Shown here in pieces: positions 1-9,347 of a stretch of 15,000 nucleotides of DNA. The notes under the pieces were generated by a model. That model was not told where the DNA came from and made no database searches. It saw nothing but the letters and a program-made list of their open reading frames with translations. Position 1 is the first letter of the stretch. Each line of letters begins with the position of its first letter. A program made the position numbers and the translations under genes. The stretch spans positions 4,725,001-4,740,000 of the forward strand of contig WPIO01000007.1 of the NCBI GenBank assembly GCA_009760855.2, in the 5' to 3' direction. The stretch is from Cristatella mucedo. Taxonomy: Eukaryota; Bryozoa; Phylactolaemata; Cristatellidae.

Positions 1-734
1 ATCAGGCCTGCAGTTTATATGCACCGAAAGCCTGCAAGTGGCTTGTGGCTAAACCTATATTGAGTTGGCATTATTCAGTCTCTGCTAGACACACACATGT
101 TCCGCTTAGCTTTACCTGCCTCCCCCCCCCCCGATGAATTTGTATTTTTTGTTCCCATGTCCTTTGAGTGCTTACCCGTTTGCGTGTTTTAGTACAGGTT
201 ACTAAACTTGGGTCTTACTAACTGATGGCAATGACTGCCTTCTTGTGTACTTTTGCATGCTAGTCTAAGCAGGATACTTTGCATTTCATTATGGCTATAG
301 CTTCTGTTGCAGGAAGCTGTAAAAGTACCGAATAGAGACTTTGGTCTCTAAAGGGCTAGACAAACGGGTTAATAATAACAATAATATTGGTACTGCCTTC
401 TATCTAGTTTTCTTAGGACACAATCGGTAGCATTACATAGCCCGAATAGTAGTTATTCTCATAATCCTTCGTTTTCTTATCATGTTTGCGCTTTCTGATT
501 CTGATTCTGACCTTCTCGTCGAATTGCCTGGTATTCTGGAAACTTGTCTATTCTGCTTCGTATCTGGCAGACTACGGAAGGCCATCTTGAACTATGTCTC
601 AATATACATTAATAGGCAAATGAGTCAACGAGTTGAGATTATTGCAGAATGAGCTGAAAAGATTGGCAATTTGCCAACAGTCTTCATTGCCATCAGTCTG
701 ATGTTCAAGCTGGAAGGCTAGCCTTAAACATACT
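1..734. other. non-coding, AT-leaning stretch
   Basis: No open frame, RNA gene or transposon signature was recognised on either strand. The stretch has an 11-base C-run (122-132) and short AT-rich simple sequence near 370-390. It may be intergenic or intronic. Confidence 0.5.
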
Positions 735-852
735 GCAGCACCTTACATATAGTAGCTGGACATAGGGTAACCTTGTGCAGCACCTTAAATATAGTAGCTG
801 GATTTAGGGTAACATAGTGCAGCACCTTACATATAGTAGCTGGAGATAGGGT
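735..852. repeat. 42-bp tandem repeat, about 2.8 copies
   Basis: Three head-to-tail units begin at 735, 777 and 819, each opening with GCAGCACCTTA and containing ATATAGTAGCTGGA and a TAGGGT near the end. Units 1 and 2 are both 42 bp. The third is cut short after TAGGGT at 852. The units differ at only a few positions (for example ACATAT versus AAATAT, and GGACAT versus GGATTT or GGAGAT). There are no spacers between units, so this is a minisatellite and not a CRISPR-like array. The unit length is a multiple of three, but no open frame runs across it. Confidence 0.93.
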
Positions 853-3327
853 CGTCTATAGAATCCATGAAAAATGGAGTGGGGAGCCAGAGGGCATGGG
901 TCATCCCCCTACAGTAGGGAGCCGACCTTGGCTGCCCCTCCCCCTATTTTCTATGGGGACCCCCACCACCCCAACGATGAAATTATGTCTTGATTTCACT
1001 CGATAAGCAACCACCCCGAGTTCATGTCGAATGAAAGCTGCAACTGCAGGTATTCATTTTTCATTAATTACGGGTGTCGCCCGCCTACACGACAATCTTG
1101 CTGGTCCAGACCCCGACGTAGAAATTCTTCGCATGTCCTCCTTCCCCCAAGATGAAAATTCTGGCTCCACCACTGACGAAAAGAGTATGCAACTGCACTA
1201 CCTGCAAGCTGAGCAGAAGTAAACAGCGCCGAGCCTCGTCACAGGTATCCTCGTGCCTTAGGTCGCTGCTTGTGCAAGCCGGTGCATTGTGGGACCCTCA
1301 AGTTCCTTTTACAGACCGCTGCTGCTGCTTCCGTCCGTTGCCAGGACACAGGCAACAGCCACCTGCACCGAACGGGCTCCTCACCTGGCACCGACACGAC
1401 TTGCACAGCAATGGCAGCGCCAGCAGGACACACATTGGCGTGCACGTGCACGGACACACACAGCTACAGCGACTGCGCTGCAGTCGGCTATAGAGCCAGC
1501 CGAGCCTGCTATGCGCAATGAGGCCATGCAGCTGCTGAGGCGGCACGGCTAGGCATGCTCATGGCTGCTCGCACACGACCGACGATGCTTTCGGGCTGGC
1601 TCAGCACAACGAAGTGTGTACTGACTGTGACAGCCGAGCGACAGCCTCTGCTGCAGCAGGGCCAAACGTCTGTCAGCCGGCTCTAGCTAGATGGCAGCAG
1701 GCAGCAGGCAGCAGAGCTAGAGCAAGCCAGCCGCTCCCTCGCCTGCCCTGGCTACCTCTAGCAGACCTTCTGCCAGCTCGATATGTGGCAGCTCGGATTA
1801 TTCATGACGACTTGGGTGTTCATAATGCTGCACTTCTTCAATCACTGATTGCATAAACGTGCACAGCGGCGACTGCAGCAGCTAAAGGCGCAGATTGGAT
1901 CGGTCCCAGCAGACCGGCCTAGTGTACTGCCGGAATGTCGCTTGGCAGACGCAATGGCCCTCACCGGCCAGCCACTTCGGCGAATTCCTGACGGGGCATG
2001 CCGGCCCTGCACGTGCCTAGCCGCTACAACATAGCTAGCTAGCTTAGGTAATCGCCCAGCCATGCAAGGCAGGGCACCGGCTATCGCCACGCGACGGCAG
2101 TGATGCCCGGAACTAGAGACAGCAGCGCTTGCCTGCCGGAAGGCCCTGTGCTACAGCAACACTAGCTGCGGACACTGGTGTCTTGTGTAGGGGAACCCTA
2201 ATTCCTCTAATTAGCCCGGTACGTCACTGAAACTACTTTCATAATTGTGTTCCTCAAAACAGTCGATTGGCTTAATAGCAACGCCCGAGCTGGTGAGATT
2301 AAAGTGGCTAGCACCGAGAGCTGGCATGTCTGTAAAGATCACTTAAATAAGTGGTGGTGAGTTTGCACTGTTTGCACGGCTGGAGGCGGCATGCAAGCAC
2401 GAAGGACTGCCTGAGAGCAAGTGGCTGCCACTCTCCAATCATCTGCGGGCTGCAGTGCTGCTTGCACGCGAGCAGATTCCTTCCACGACAGCTCCTGCCT
2501 GGCGCACGATCTCCTCGTGGGCTCTCGCCGATAGCTGAGCTTGCCTTTCGAAACAGGACGCGAGTTGTTGAGACCCGAGGTGCAGCAGCCAAGGGAGCAG
2601 CAGCCCTTGCGACCTTGCGACTAGAACTGGGCACAGCTTCAGCAGCCTAGGGCAGCAGCAGCCGCCCCCTCAGTGCCTCATCGTCTGAGTACGGACAGCT
2701 GGACAGCGGATCTAGCTTTAAAATGGCGTACCATAACTACCGTGACGGTGCGATGCGTTTTTTCAAGCAGCAAGGAAAAAATAACTGCACGAATTAGACT
2801 TGAAGAGGTGCACCGTTTGGTATTGACTTTAAGCCTGCCAAAGAGTTTCCATAATTCCATTGGCAACTAACTATGGCTTGGTTGCCAGGTACCCAGATTT
2901 TGCTTTTTTACAATTGTATTGCATCTAGAAAAATAAACAAGCTCGATTCCGACAAAATTTACAGTCACTGCATTCCAATTGCTTGCTGCCCCTGCCCCTA
3001 CACCACCTGAGAGCGCTCAGGTTTTCTGGTGGCAGTGACATTCAGTGCCATGCATGCATGCAGCTAGCTATTGGCAGCTATAGCCCACCAGTGATAAGCT
3101 GCTCTCCAGGTAACACTGACCGCATGCTCATCATCCAAGCGTACCTGTAAAACTAAACTAATACTGTTCTCTTTCGCCTACTGCTTCCTGGTAAGTAGCT
3201 GGTGACCTAGTACTTTCCAGTGAGCTTCCAAACTGCTTCTCCCATCCTGATTATTGCCAGTTCCGACACATTTTGTGATAAAGAAGCCTGTTGCACAGTT
3301 TGCCACAGAGGAAACAATAATGCAGCC
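853..3327. other. non-coding stretch without a recognisable gene
   Basis: All frames seen here are short, and none matches a family I know. The part from about 1200 to 2650 is rich in CAG/CTG-type triplets, which keeps several frames open by composition alone. A C/G-rich patch at 890-1010 holds several short C-runs. Around 2930 there is an AATAAA in AT-rich DNA, which could be a polyadenylation signal for an unseen plus-strand transcript, but no upstream exon supports this. Confidence 0.45.
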
Positions 3328-3386
3328 CGTGCAGCACAAGCCGGCATTCCTGTAAGCTCCCTCGTGCAGCACAAGCCGGCATTCTT
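3328..3386. repeat. short direct duplication, 35-bp period
   Basis: A 24-base segment CGTGCAGCACAAGCCGGCATTC plus two bases at 3328-3351 recurs at 3363-3386 with one or two differences. The offset is 35 bp. It looks like a local tandem duplication. No coding frame depends on it. Confidence 0.85.
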
Positions 3387-3484
3387 GAGAATGAAGGTGC
3401 AATGAAATCTGCTGCGCATAATCACTGGATCAAAATGAAATTGAGGAAATATACAGTGAGAGTTGTTGGTACTATATGCTGGGC

Positions 3485-3499
3485 CCCCGACGTTCGGGG
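3485..3499. other. small perfect hairpin next to a B-box-like motif
   Basis: CCCCGA (3485-3490) and TCGGGG (3494-3499) can pair around a 3-base loop. The following GGTTGAATCC resembles a tRNA-type B box lacking one C. No A box, cloverleaf or SINE tail could be built around it, so it is listed only as a structural element. Confidence 0.35.
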
Positions 3500-3841
3500 T
3501 TGAATCCTGCTGCCATCCGAACCTATCCCTAGTCAGTCTGCCGCTGGGCAGCCCATAGTGCTTGCGTGGGACGTGAGGCAGAACAGCAAAGGTGCTGAAA
3601 ATTGTGGGCAGTCATCGAGGCACGGAGCTGATGCTATCAATCTATGTCACAGAAGTATTCTTTCTTTGGGCTACCAACTTCAAAGTCAAGAAGCCAAGCG
3701 CAGTACAGTTCTCCCCATCGGCAGGCAAGTGAGTAAGGGAACAAATGAATGGGTAGGAGCACAAAATGGCAAGCTGAACCGAAATAGCCCGTTGGCACCA
3801 CGTGACCCAGCTGAGTCTTTATAGGCAGCCAAAGGTGGGAT

Positions 3842-3971
3842 GAGAGGGAGAGAGAGAGAGAGGGAGAGAGAGAGAGAGAGAGGGAGGGAGGGAGGGAGGG
3901 AGGGAGGGAGGGAGGGAGAGAGAGGGAGAGAGAGAGGGAGGGAGGGAGAGAGGGGGAGGGAGGGAGGGAGG

Positions 3972-4035
<64 letters not shown>

Positions 4036-4039
4036 GAGG
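3842..4039 (+). repeat. 198-nt uninterrupted polypurine tract, (GA)n/(GGGA)n
   Basis: Every base from 3842 to 4039 on the plus strand is A or G. Blocks of GA dinucleotides alternate with GGGA/GAGGG tetranucleotide blocks and end in a long pure GA run. Mirror-symmetric purine tracts of this kind can form intramolecular triplex (H-DNA). The tract keeps a 240-codon minus frame and a 131-codon plus frame open, but these only encode Leu/Ser/Pro or Arg/Glu/Gly repeats and are not genes. Confidence 0.97.
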
Positions 4040-5434
4040 TTCCCTGAGGCTCTCTGCCTGCAAAACCGTCACTTTCATGACAGTGAACCCATCACCAGTC
4101 CACTTAATGGTCGCATTTAGGTTGGATGGCCACCAAGCTCCTGGTGACAGCCACCTGCTGTTGAGTTGTACTGGTCCTGTCTGCTTGACTGCAGGCTGGC
4201 CAGCCAGCCAGATAGTGGTGGCATGCCAAACATAGCTTGAGATTATCGGTGATAAATCCCACAAAGACCCTGCTTTAAATAAATAAAAGAGGGCCTGCCT
4301 CGGCTGTGCTGTAGTCCAGACAGCTGACAATGATGCCAGCTGTCTTGTGGGCAGTGCAGGTGGACAAGATGGCAGCCTGCCCGACCGATGAGCCAAACTC
4401 GATGGCAAGTCTCAGTCACCAGCCAGCCACCGTGCCAATCGGCAGTACAGGTTCTTGGTCTTTGCCGGCTACGTCCGGCGAAGGCTCGCTTGATCGGCAG
4501 AGGTCCAGCTATCCGCAAACGAAACCGGGCCTTGCTCACTCATCGAGCTGCACGAAGGAATGACTGGCACGAATTGGTCTGGTTCACCGAGTAGCAGTAG
4601 CGGCGGTAGCAGCAGCAGCAGCAGCAGTAGCTGTGGCAGCATCAGCTCACGTGCTTCGGGCTGGGCTGTATGGGCTGGGCAGAGCAGGGCAGGGCTGGGC
4701 TGTGTGGGCTATCAGACAGCCGGTGGGTGGGGCAGGAAAAACCGGTTGCTGCACCACCAGCAACATTAGCACTCATCGAAGGCTATACGGACAGGACTGG
4801 AGATCGATACCGACTGTGGGCAATCGAAGCAATAGGCATCAGACCGAGGCCTAAGCTGCCACCACCTTGCCGAGCACAAGGCAGCATGCTCTCGCTCACT
4901 GAAACGCGCAAATGGACTCTCGAGGTCGGTCTCCCGGCCATCCACCTGGCAGCATGAATCGCAGTTCGGCCTCAACGTGCTACTTCAGTACTACGGCATG
5001 CAGGTGGAGCACACGGGCCTTGCCAGAAGCAGCCAATCACCGATGGGTTGGCTGAAGGAGCACACCGCCGTCGAGCAGCCAAGGAGCCCGACGACGGGCC
5101 CCTTCGAGTCGGGTCACGAGGGGACCAACCCCAATCCTCCTCCTCCTCCTCCTCCCCCTAGGGGTGCAGAGGAGCCACTCCTAGGCTGCCACTCGATGAG
5201 CAGCATTCTGCCTTCGGGCAGCGGTTAGTGGCAGCTGCAGCCCTTTCCTGTCTGAAAAATTTGAGATTTGCCCTGCTGGGCTCCTTAGAAACATGTAAAT
5301 AACGGTAATTAACTCAGCTCCTCATTAGCTAGCAGCATCCTCCAACTGCTCACGAGCTAGCGGCAAGACTCGTCGGCACGCTCTCTTGTTAACGATGGGA
5401 GGTATTTTTTCCAGCAGCCTGAGCCATCATCACA
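4040..5434. other. non-coding stretch with CAG-rich simple sequence
   Basis: No recognisable gene. It holds an interrupted (AGC)n patch at about 4591-4631 with a pure core at 4608-4627, a GGGCTGGGCTGT-type imperfect repeat at about 4658-4712, and a (CCT)n patch at about 5137-5159. Open frames of 70 to 95 codons overlap on both strands and have compositions that follow the triplet bias. Confidence 0.5.
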
Positions 5435-5461
5435 TGCTGCTGCTGCTGCTGCTGCTGCTGC
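5435..5461. repeat. (TGC)9 trinucleotide repeat
   Basis: A pure run of TGC triplets, followed by CAG. It is not inside a frame that can be assigned to a gene. Confidence 0.93.
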
Positions 5462-6181
5462 AGAAGTCCTGCTTGGGCACCTTTGGGAAGCGTTGACAGC
5501 AGGACGATGGTGCTGCAGCCGTCAGAGCCAGCCGTCGGCTGCTGTCCCCTGTAGGCTGCTTGCCGATGACGACTACTGACGGCAACAAGCTAAGGACCGG
5601 ACGTTAAGTGAATGCGCGGGCATTGCAAGTCGGCAGGCCAAGAGCAGCAGCTGTGGCAATCGCATTGCCTATTGATCCAGGGGCAACAATAAACTCCTCG
5701 AGTGCAGCTAGACAGGCACCACCGGAGCCACTCGAACGGCCCGGGCAGCAATGGCTGCCCCCCCCCCCATGCTCGGGAGTCCGGCTGCAGCAAGCACGGG
5801 AGCGACTTCGAGCGAGACACCAATGAACTGCACAATCGCCAAGCAGCACTTGTTGCACGACTGCACCAGGCCAGGCTCCATAGTCTCAGCAGCGTCCGAT
5901 GTGCCGGGCTGTGTGGAGCTGAGTGGAAATCTCGATATACAGACATACATCAGGCTGTACAGACATGAGCAGCTGCAGAGCATGCGAACCGAGGAGCAAG
6001 AACAAAACGGAAGATCTAGCGTTGTATGCTGGTTTTATTGTCCAAGTATTCGGCAGGATACTGCTGCTAACAGTACACGGGGCTACAGGCAGGCTCTTAC
6101 AAAAAACGTGACGACAGCTGGCATCCTATCCTGGGCGATTCTTTTAAATGCAGTCCCAGCAAACGACACCAGCAGCTCTCT

Positions 6182-6183
<2 letters not shown>
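5462..6183. other. non-coding stretch without a recognisable gene
   Basis: Several overlapping frames on both strands, none with a known domain. The longest plus frame (from 5751) stays open only by running into the downstream CT tract. Confidence 0.45.
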
Positions 6184-6227
<44 letters not shown>

Positions 6228-6331
6228 CCCCTCTTCTCCTCTCCTCTCCCTCTCTCTCTTCTCTCCTCTCCCTTTCTCTCTCTCTCTCTCCTCTCCCTCT
6301 CTCCTCTCTCTCTCTCTCTTCTCTCTCTCTC
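6184..6331 (+). repeat. 148-nt uninterrupted polypyrimidine tract, (CT)n-rich
   Basis: Every base from 6184 to 6331 on the plus strand is C or T. A pure CT block of about 40 bases is followed by mixed CTCC/CTTCT blocks. It is opposite in orientation to the polypurine tract at 3842-4039, so the two could pair over a 2.1-kb interval. The minus-strand Arg/Glu frames and plus-strand Leu/Ser frames across it are composition artefacts. Confidence 0.97.
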
Positions 6332-7557
6332 ACACTCGCATGCAAGCACAGCTTTGTTCGACCGGTCCACACAGGCAGGCACTGCCGGTGGTTGTGTGCA
6401 CAGTTCGCTCGACCAAACAGCAGGCATCCGGCTCTTTTGTGGTTTCACCCACCAGCTGATCGACCGCCTATTGGAATGATTAAACCGGCATGCACGGCAG
6501 GCATAGGTAATGCTAACCACAGCACGGTATTTCACTTCCGCTCGGCTGGCACCGTGGCTGCGGCTGCTGCCTGTCCCCCTCCCAAAAGTTGCCTCGCGAA
6601 AGTCAACTCGAGGGACGGAGTGGCCAATAGAAATCGATAGCTCGGTGGCTGCAGCAGGTCGCTGGTTGGGTCGCCAGCCTAGAGACTACAGCTCAAGTGG
6701 CCCAAAGCCCCTCGAAATAAAAAAAATCTTACAATAAGGCTACTGCAGCCGGCGACAACGGTAAGCACTGCCCGTGGCCTGCATGCATCGCCAGGCGCCC
6801 TGGTCGGCGACTAACAGTCACGTGGTAAGCACATATATTACTGAATGCTGGCTCGCAAGGAACCGGCAGCTGGCTCACAGCTGCTACGGCCGGCCAGCTG
6901 GCCGGCTCGCTCTGACTGTTTCGCTCGGCTTCGCAAGGGGACTACGCAACGCCGGTGACTCCGAAAATAAATAGTTGTGTGCACCGAATGTCATCGAGAT
7001 TGTCCACACCGGCCGGCCACTACGACCGGCACCAGGGCCGCGGCAGCAGCAGCAGCAGCCCAGCAGTGGCCATGTCACATCATCGCACGGCTGGGGAATG
7101 CCAGCATGGGGAAAGCAGGCTGCTGCCCCAGCCAGTCGCCAACCTCACCGGTATACACTGAGCGAGCGCACCGCGAGACATTTAAACTACGTGCCGCACA
7201 GGGACGCAGACAAAAGTCCGACGACGACCCCGAAGCATGCTAGCGCCAGCATGAACTACCAGGGAGCCGCGAGCTGCCGTGGAGAGCTCTCCAGCCGTGC
7301 CGGGGCGTGAGAGTGTGGGCATGCAGGCAGCTGCGCCGACCGTTTCCTTTGGCATCTCACCGTCGTCGCTACGTTCGGCATCTCATCATCGTTGCTACGG
7401 GTCCCTGAGGTCGTCCATGCTAGCGTCCAAGGCAAAGCGGACGAGCTGACAGGCTGGCTGGCGGCGGCGACGGCAGGGCCGTATCGGCGGCATGCGGCGG
7501 CCAGCGCCGTGCACACGGTGCACGGGCTTGCAGCCGGCCAGCCCAGCAGCAGACCAC

Positions 7558-7559
<2 letters not shown>
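6332..7559. other. non-coding GC-rich stretch without a recognisable gene
   Basis: No domain was recognised in any frame. The stretch is rich in CAG, GCC and CCGGCC motifs and includes the perfect palindrome at 6889-6906. A short (CAG)n patch lies at about 7044-7060. Confidence 0.45.
6889..6906. repeat. 18-bp perfect palindrome
   Basis: GCCGGCCAGCTGGCCGGC reads the same on both strands. It lies in a CCGGCC-rich neighbourhood. No protein-binding role can be assigned. Confidence 0.8.

Positions 7560-7616
<57 letters not shown>
7560..7616. repeat. pure (CTG)19 trinucleotide repeat
   Basis: Nineteen uninterrupted CTG units on the plus strand (CAG on the minus strand). Depending on frame it reads as Leu, Gln or Ala runs in ORFs of 90 to 119 codons, none of which resembles a known protein on either side of the run. 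I treat it as a non-coding or uncertain microsatellite. Confidence 0.96.
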
Positions 7617-7618
<2 letters not shown>

Positions 7619-8540
7619 GCCACACCACCAGCCTGCTCTCCCGACTCAGCTGTTCTGGATAATGGCTCGAAGAGCGCTGACTGCGAAGCCACATATGCTG
7701 GACCAAGCTGGCCACGGGTGTTCGTTCAGCCGCTCGGGATTACTGCTGTAAAACTCGACAAAGGTCTCCTAAAACGAAGCCGCCGGACGTGCTACAACTG
7801 CCGCCGCCGGGTGCCGCCAGCCGTGGGTGCTCAGCCGTGCCGACAGGCTAACTAGCACAGTCCGGCGGTGCTGCTGCCCGACCGACAGAGCTGCCGGCAG
7901 CATAGAAGTGCCCCTGGATCATCATACTTAGCCTAGGAGGTACGGTGCCCTCAATTTACGACCCCCCCCCCCCACTGATGCCGTTGTCTGAGTCCCATAG
8001 CGGGCAATTCTGTATTGCCCCCTTCAGCACGAGTTCCGCTGTGGCTCTTCTGACTCTGCTCTATAAATGAGTCCCTGAAATCAGCTAACAACCTTAATTT
8101 ACTTGACTCATGCTGGTCTTGGAGTGGGTGGCAGTCGGCAGGAGAGGAATGGCCATAGATAGGATCTCAATGTGGTCATCCGGCGACTTGCAGCGTGGGC
8201 TGGAAAAGTCGTGTGGCTGCTGGGGGGGGCTAACCCGACTACTCCCCTGCCCCACGGGGCCGATTGACGGTAGCGTAGGGTCGCGGTGTTGAGACGAGCT
8301 TTGCTCTGTCGCGATCAGTGGGGTGAGGGCAACGGGTGAGAGGGGACGTGAACCAGCTGCAGGGGGGAACAGCAGCAGCAAGCTTTGCCGGAGCAGCCAA
8401 CGGTCTGGCGTACAAGATCCATTCATAAATAACAAGACAGCTGAGCGCTTCGGCGTAGGATGGCAATTACTGGCAGCCACATCAATAAGTCGACTTAATT
8501 ATTGAGTTCGCGGCGCCGCCGCCGCCGCTGAGAGGCCTCT
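7617..8540. other. non-coding stretch, probably intron of the BCL-2-like gene
   Basis: No exon was recognised. The minus strand here lies downstream of the BCL-2-like exon, so it is expected to be intronic. The stretch holds a 12-base C-run (7962-7973) and a small hairpin (8002-8020). I looked for a short minus-strand exon with an acceptor, a BH2 tail and a hydrophobic C-terminal anchor and did not find one. Confidence 0.45.
8002..8020. other. perfect 7-bp hairpin
   Basis: GGGCAAT (8002-8008) pairs with ATTGCCC (8014-8020) around the loop TCTGT. It has no T-run and no flanking gene end, so it is not called a terminator. Confidence 0.6.
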
Positions 8541-8933
8541 CTAAGCGGCCGTCCAGCTTGCGATGGCCACCCAACCGTTGGGGATTCGACGCAGATCGGC
8601 AGACGACGCGAGCGCGCGCTGCGCCCTACCGCACGGAATGCGGACGCCTTCCCTCCCGCCCACCCCCATCTGCAGGGGCCGGGCGTTCGAGGAAAGAAGC
8701 ACCTTAAGAAATGAAAAGCGCGCTTCGGCCGCCGCCTGCCCACCGGAGCGCGCGTAGAAGGAGCGCCGCGAGTCGTACTGGCGGCTCGACGCGACTCGGC
8801 GCCGCTCGGCTGCACAGCGGCCGGCGGCTGCGACCCCGAAATGGGCTGAACGCGGAAGACCGAAAGGGGCGGCGGCGGCGGCGGCGGCAGCGGCAGCGGC
8901 GGCGGTGGCGGCTGCGCGCGCCGTTCTTCTCAC
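8541..8933 (-). other. 5' part of BCL-2-like intron; in-frame read-through extension
   Basis: If the donor at 8933 is not used, the BCL-2-like reading frame stays open for another 130 codons and stops at 8543-8541. The extension begins Val-Arg-Arg, then contains an alanine-rich run encoded by the (GCC)n strand of the GGC repeat at 8868-8913, then basic low-complexity sequence. It shows no BH2 remainder (no Trp-x-x-Phe-type continuation) and no hydrophobic anchor, which argues that it is intron and not ordinary coding sequence. Human BCL-2 beta arises by retention of the intron at this same position and lacks the anchor, so an isoform of this type is possible but unproven. Confidence 0.6.
8868..8913. 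repeat. (GGC)n-rich trinucleotide tract
   Basis: GGC units interrupted by two AGC and one GGT, within about 20 to 65 bases of the splice donor on the intronic side. On the minus strand it reads GCC and would encode alanine if the intron were retained. Confidence 0.9.
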
Positions 8934-8936
8934 CCA
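8928..8936 (-). other. splice donor TGG|GTGAGA of the BCL-2-like gene
   Basis: Read on the minus strand, the last exon codon is TGG (8936-8934) and the intron opens GTGAGA (8933-8928), a good fit to the GTRAGT-type donor consensus. The junction is phase 0 and falls directly after Gly-Gly-Trp of BH2. In vertebrate BCL2 and BCL2L1 the coding sequence is interrupted at this same residue (known from the family), which strongly supports the site. Confidence 0.9.
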
Positions 8937-9347
8937 GCCGCCCTGCTGGTATATCCAGTGCAGCAGCTTGGTGTTAATATAGTCCGTCGCCCATCCGGCG
9001 ATCATGTCCACCAGATTCGGCCCGTGTCGATCCATGGCCTGGACGCCCAGCTTGCCAGCGAACGAAAATAGGGCGACAATCCGACCCCATTTGATGCCCT
9101 CGGCGTACAGCTCGTTGACAACGTCTCTGAACGTGCTGTACGCCGTGTCGTCCGTGATCACCAGCTGGTTGTTAAGGTCGTCAAACGTGCGCGTGAATCG
9201 GGTCTCAAACTCGTCCGCTACCGTCCGCAGAGTCCGCATCACCGGCGTCACCTCGCGCGGCATCTGCCGCCTGGTGTTCCATGTGAAGCCCGACTTGCCG
9301 AGCCTGTGGTTTATGTAGTCGGTGACCAGCTGCTCCTCGACCGACAT
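8934..9347 (-). CDS. BCL-2 family apoptosis regulator, first coding exon (138 codons, partial)
   Basis: BCL-2 proteins control mitochondrial outer-membrane permeability by binding BH3 helices of their partners. Seen here: BH4 at about residues 6-23 (LVTDYINHRLGKSGFTW), BH3 at about 37-51 (LRTVADEF, the conserved Leu and Asp present with Ala replacing the usual Gly), BH1 at about 79-99 (ELYAEGIKWGRIVALFSFAG), and the first half of BH2 (WIYQQGGW, 131-138), where the exon ends at a phase-0 donor. The overall pattern (BH4 plus a BCL-2/BCL-xL-like BH1) suggests a pro-survival member, though function cannot be read from sequence alone. The BH4-BH3 linker is only about 13 residues, far shorter than the long flexible loop of human BCL-2. 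The start is the ATG at 9347 (purine at -3). A more upstream in-frame GTG at 9365 is not needed. The terminal exon with the end of BH2 and the expected C-terminal anchor is not in the window as far as I can see. An 'ORF' on the opposite strand (9004-9318) is its shadow. Confidence 0.93.

Noticed and set aside
735-852. CRISPR-like array
   Set aside because: Units are directly adjacent with no spacers, and the DNA is eukaryotic.
2290-2345. THAP-like trace (Trp-His-Val-Cys-Lys-Asp-His) on the plus strand
   Set aside because: Only seven residues, with a stop soon after; the upstream C2 part and other THAP landmarks are absent.
3470-3520. tRNA gene or tRNA-derived SINE around GGTTGAATCC
   Set aside because: B box is imperfect, and no A box, acceptor stem or tail was found.
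3686-4408. 240-codon minus frame and 131-codon plus frame over the GA tract
   Set aside because: Held open by the polypurine repeat; only Leu/Ser/Pro or Arg/Glu/Gly runs, with no domain outside them.
5751-6535. 242-codon plus and 150-codon minus frames over the CT tract
   Set aside because: Same artefact from the polypyrimidine repeat.
7395-7751. poly-Gln, poly-Ala or poly-Leu protein across the (CTG)19
   Set aside because: All frames through a pure triplet run are open; flanks have no recognisable domain, splice context or good start.
9004-9318. 104-codon plus-strand frame
   Set aside because: Antisense shadow of the BCL-2-like exon.
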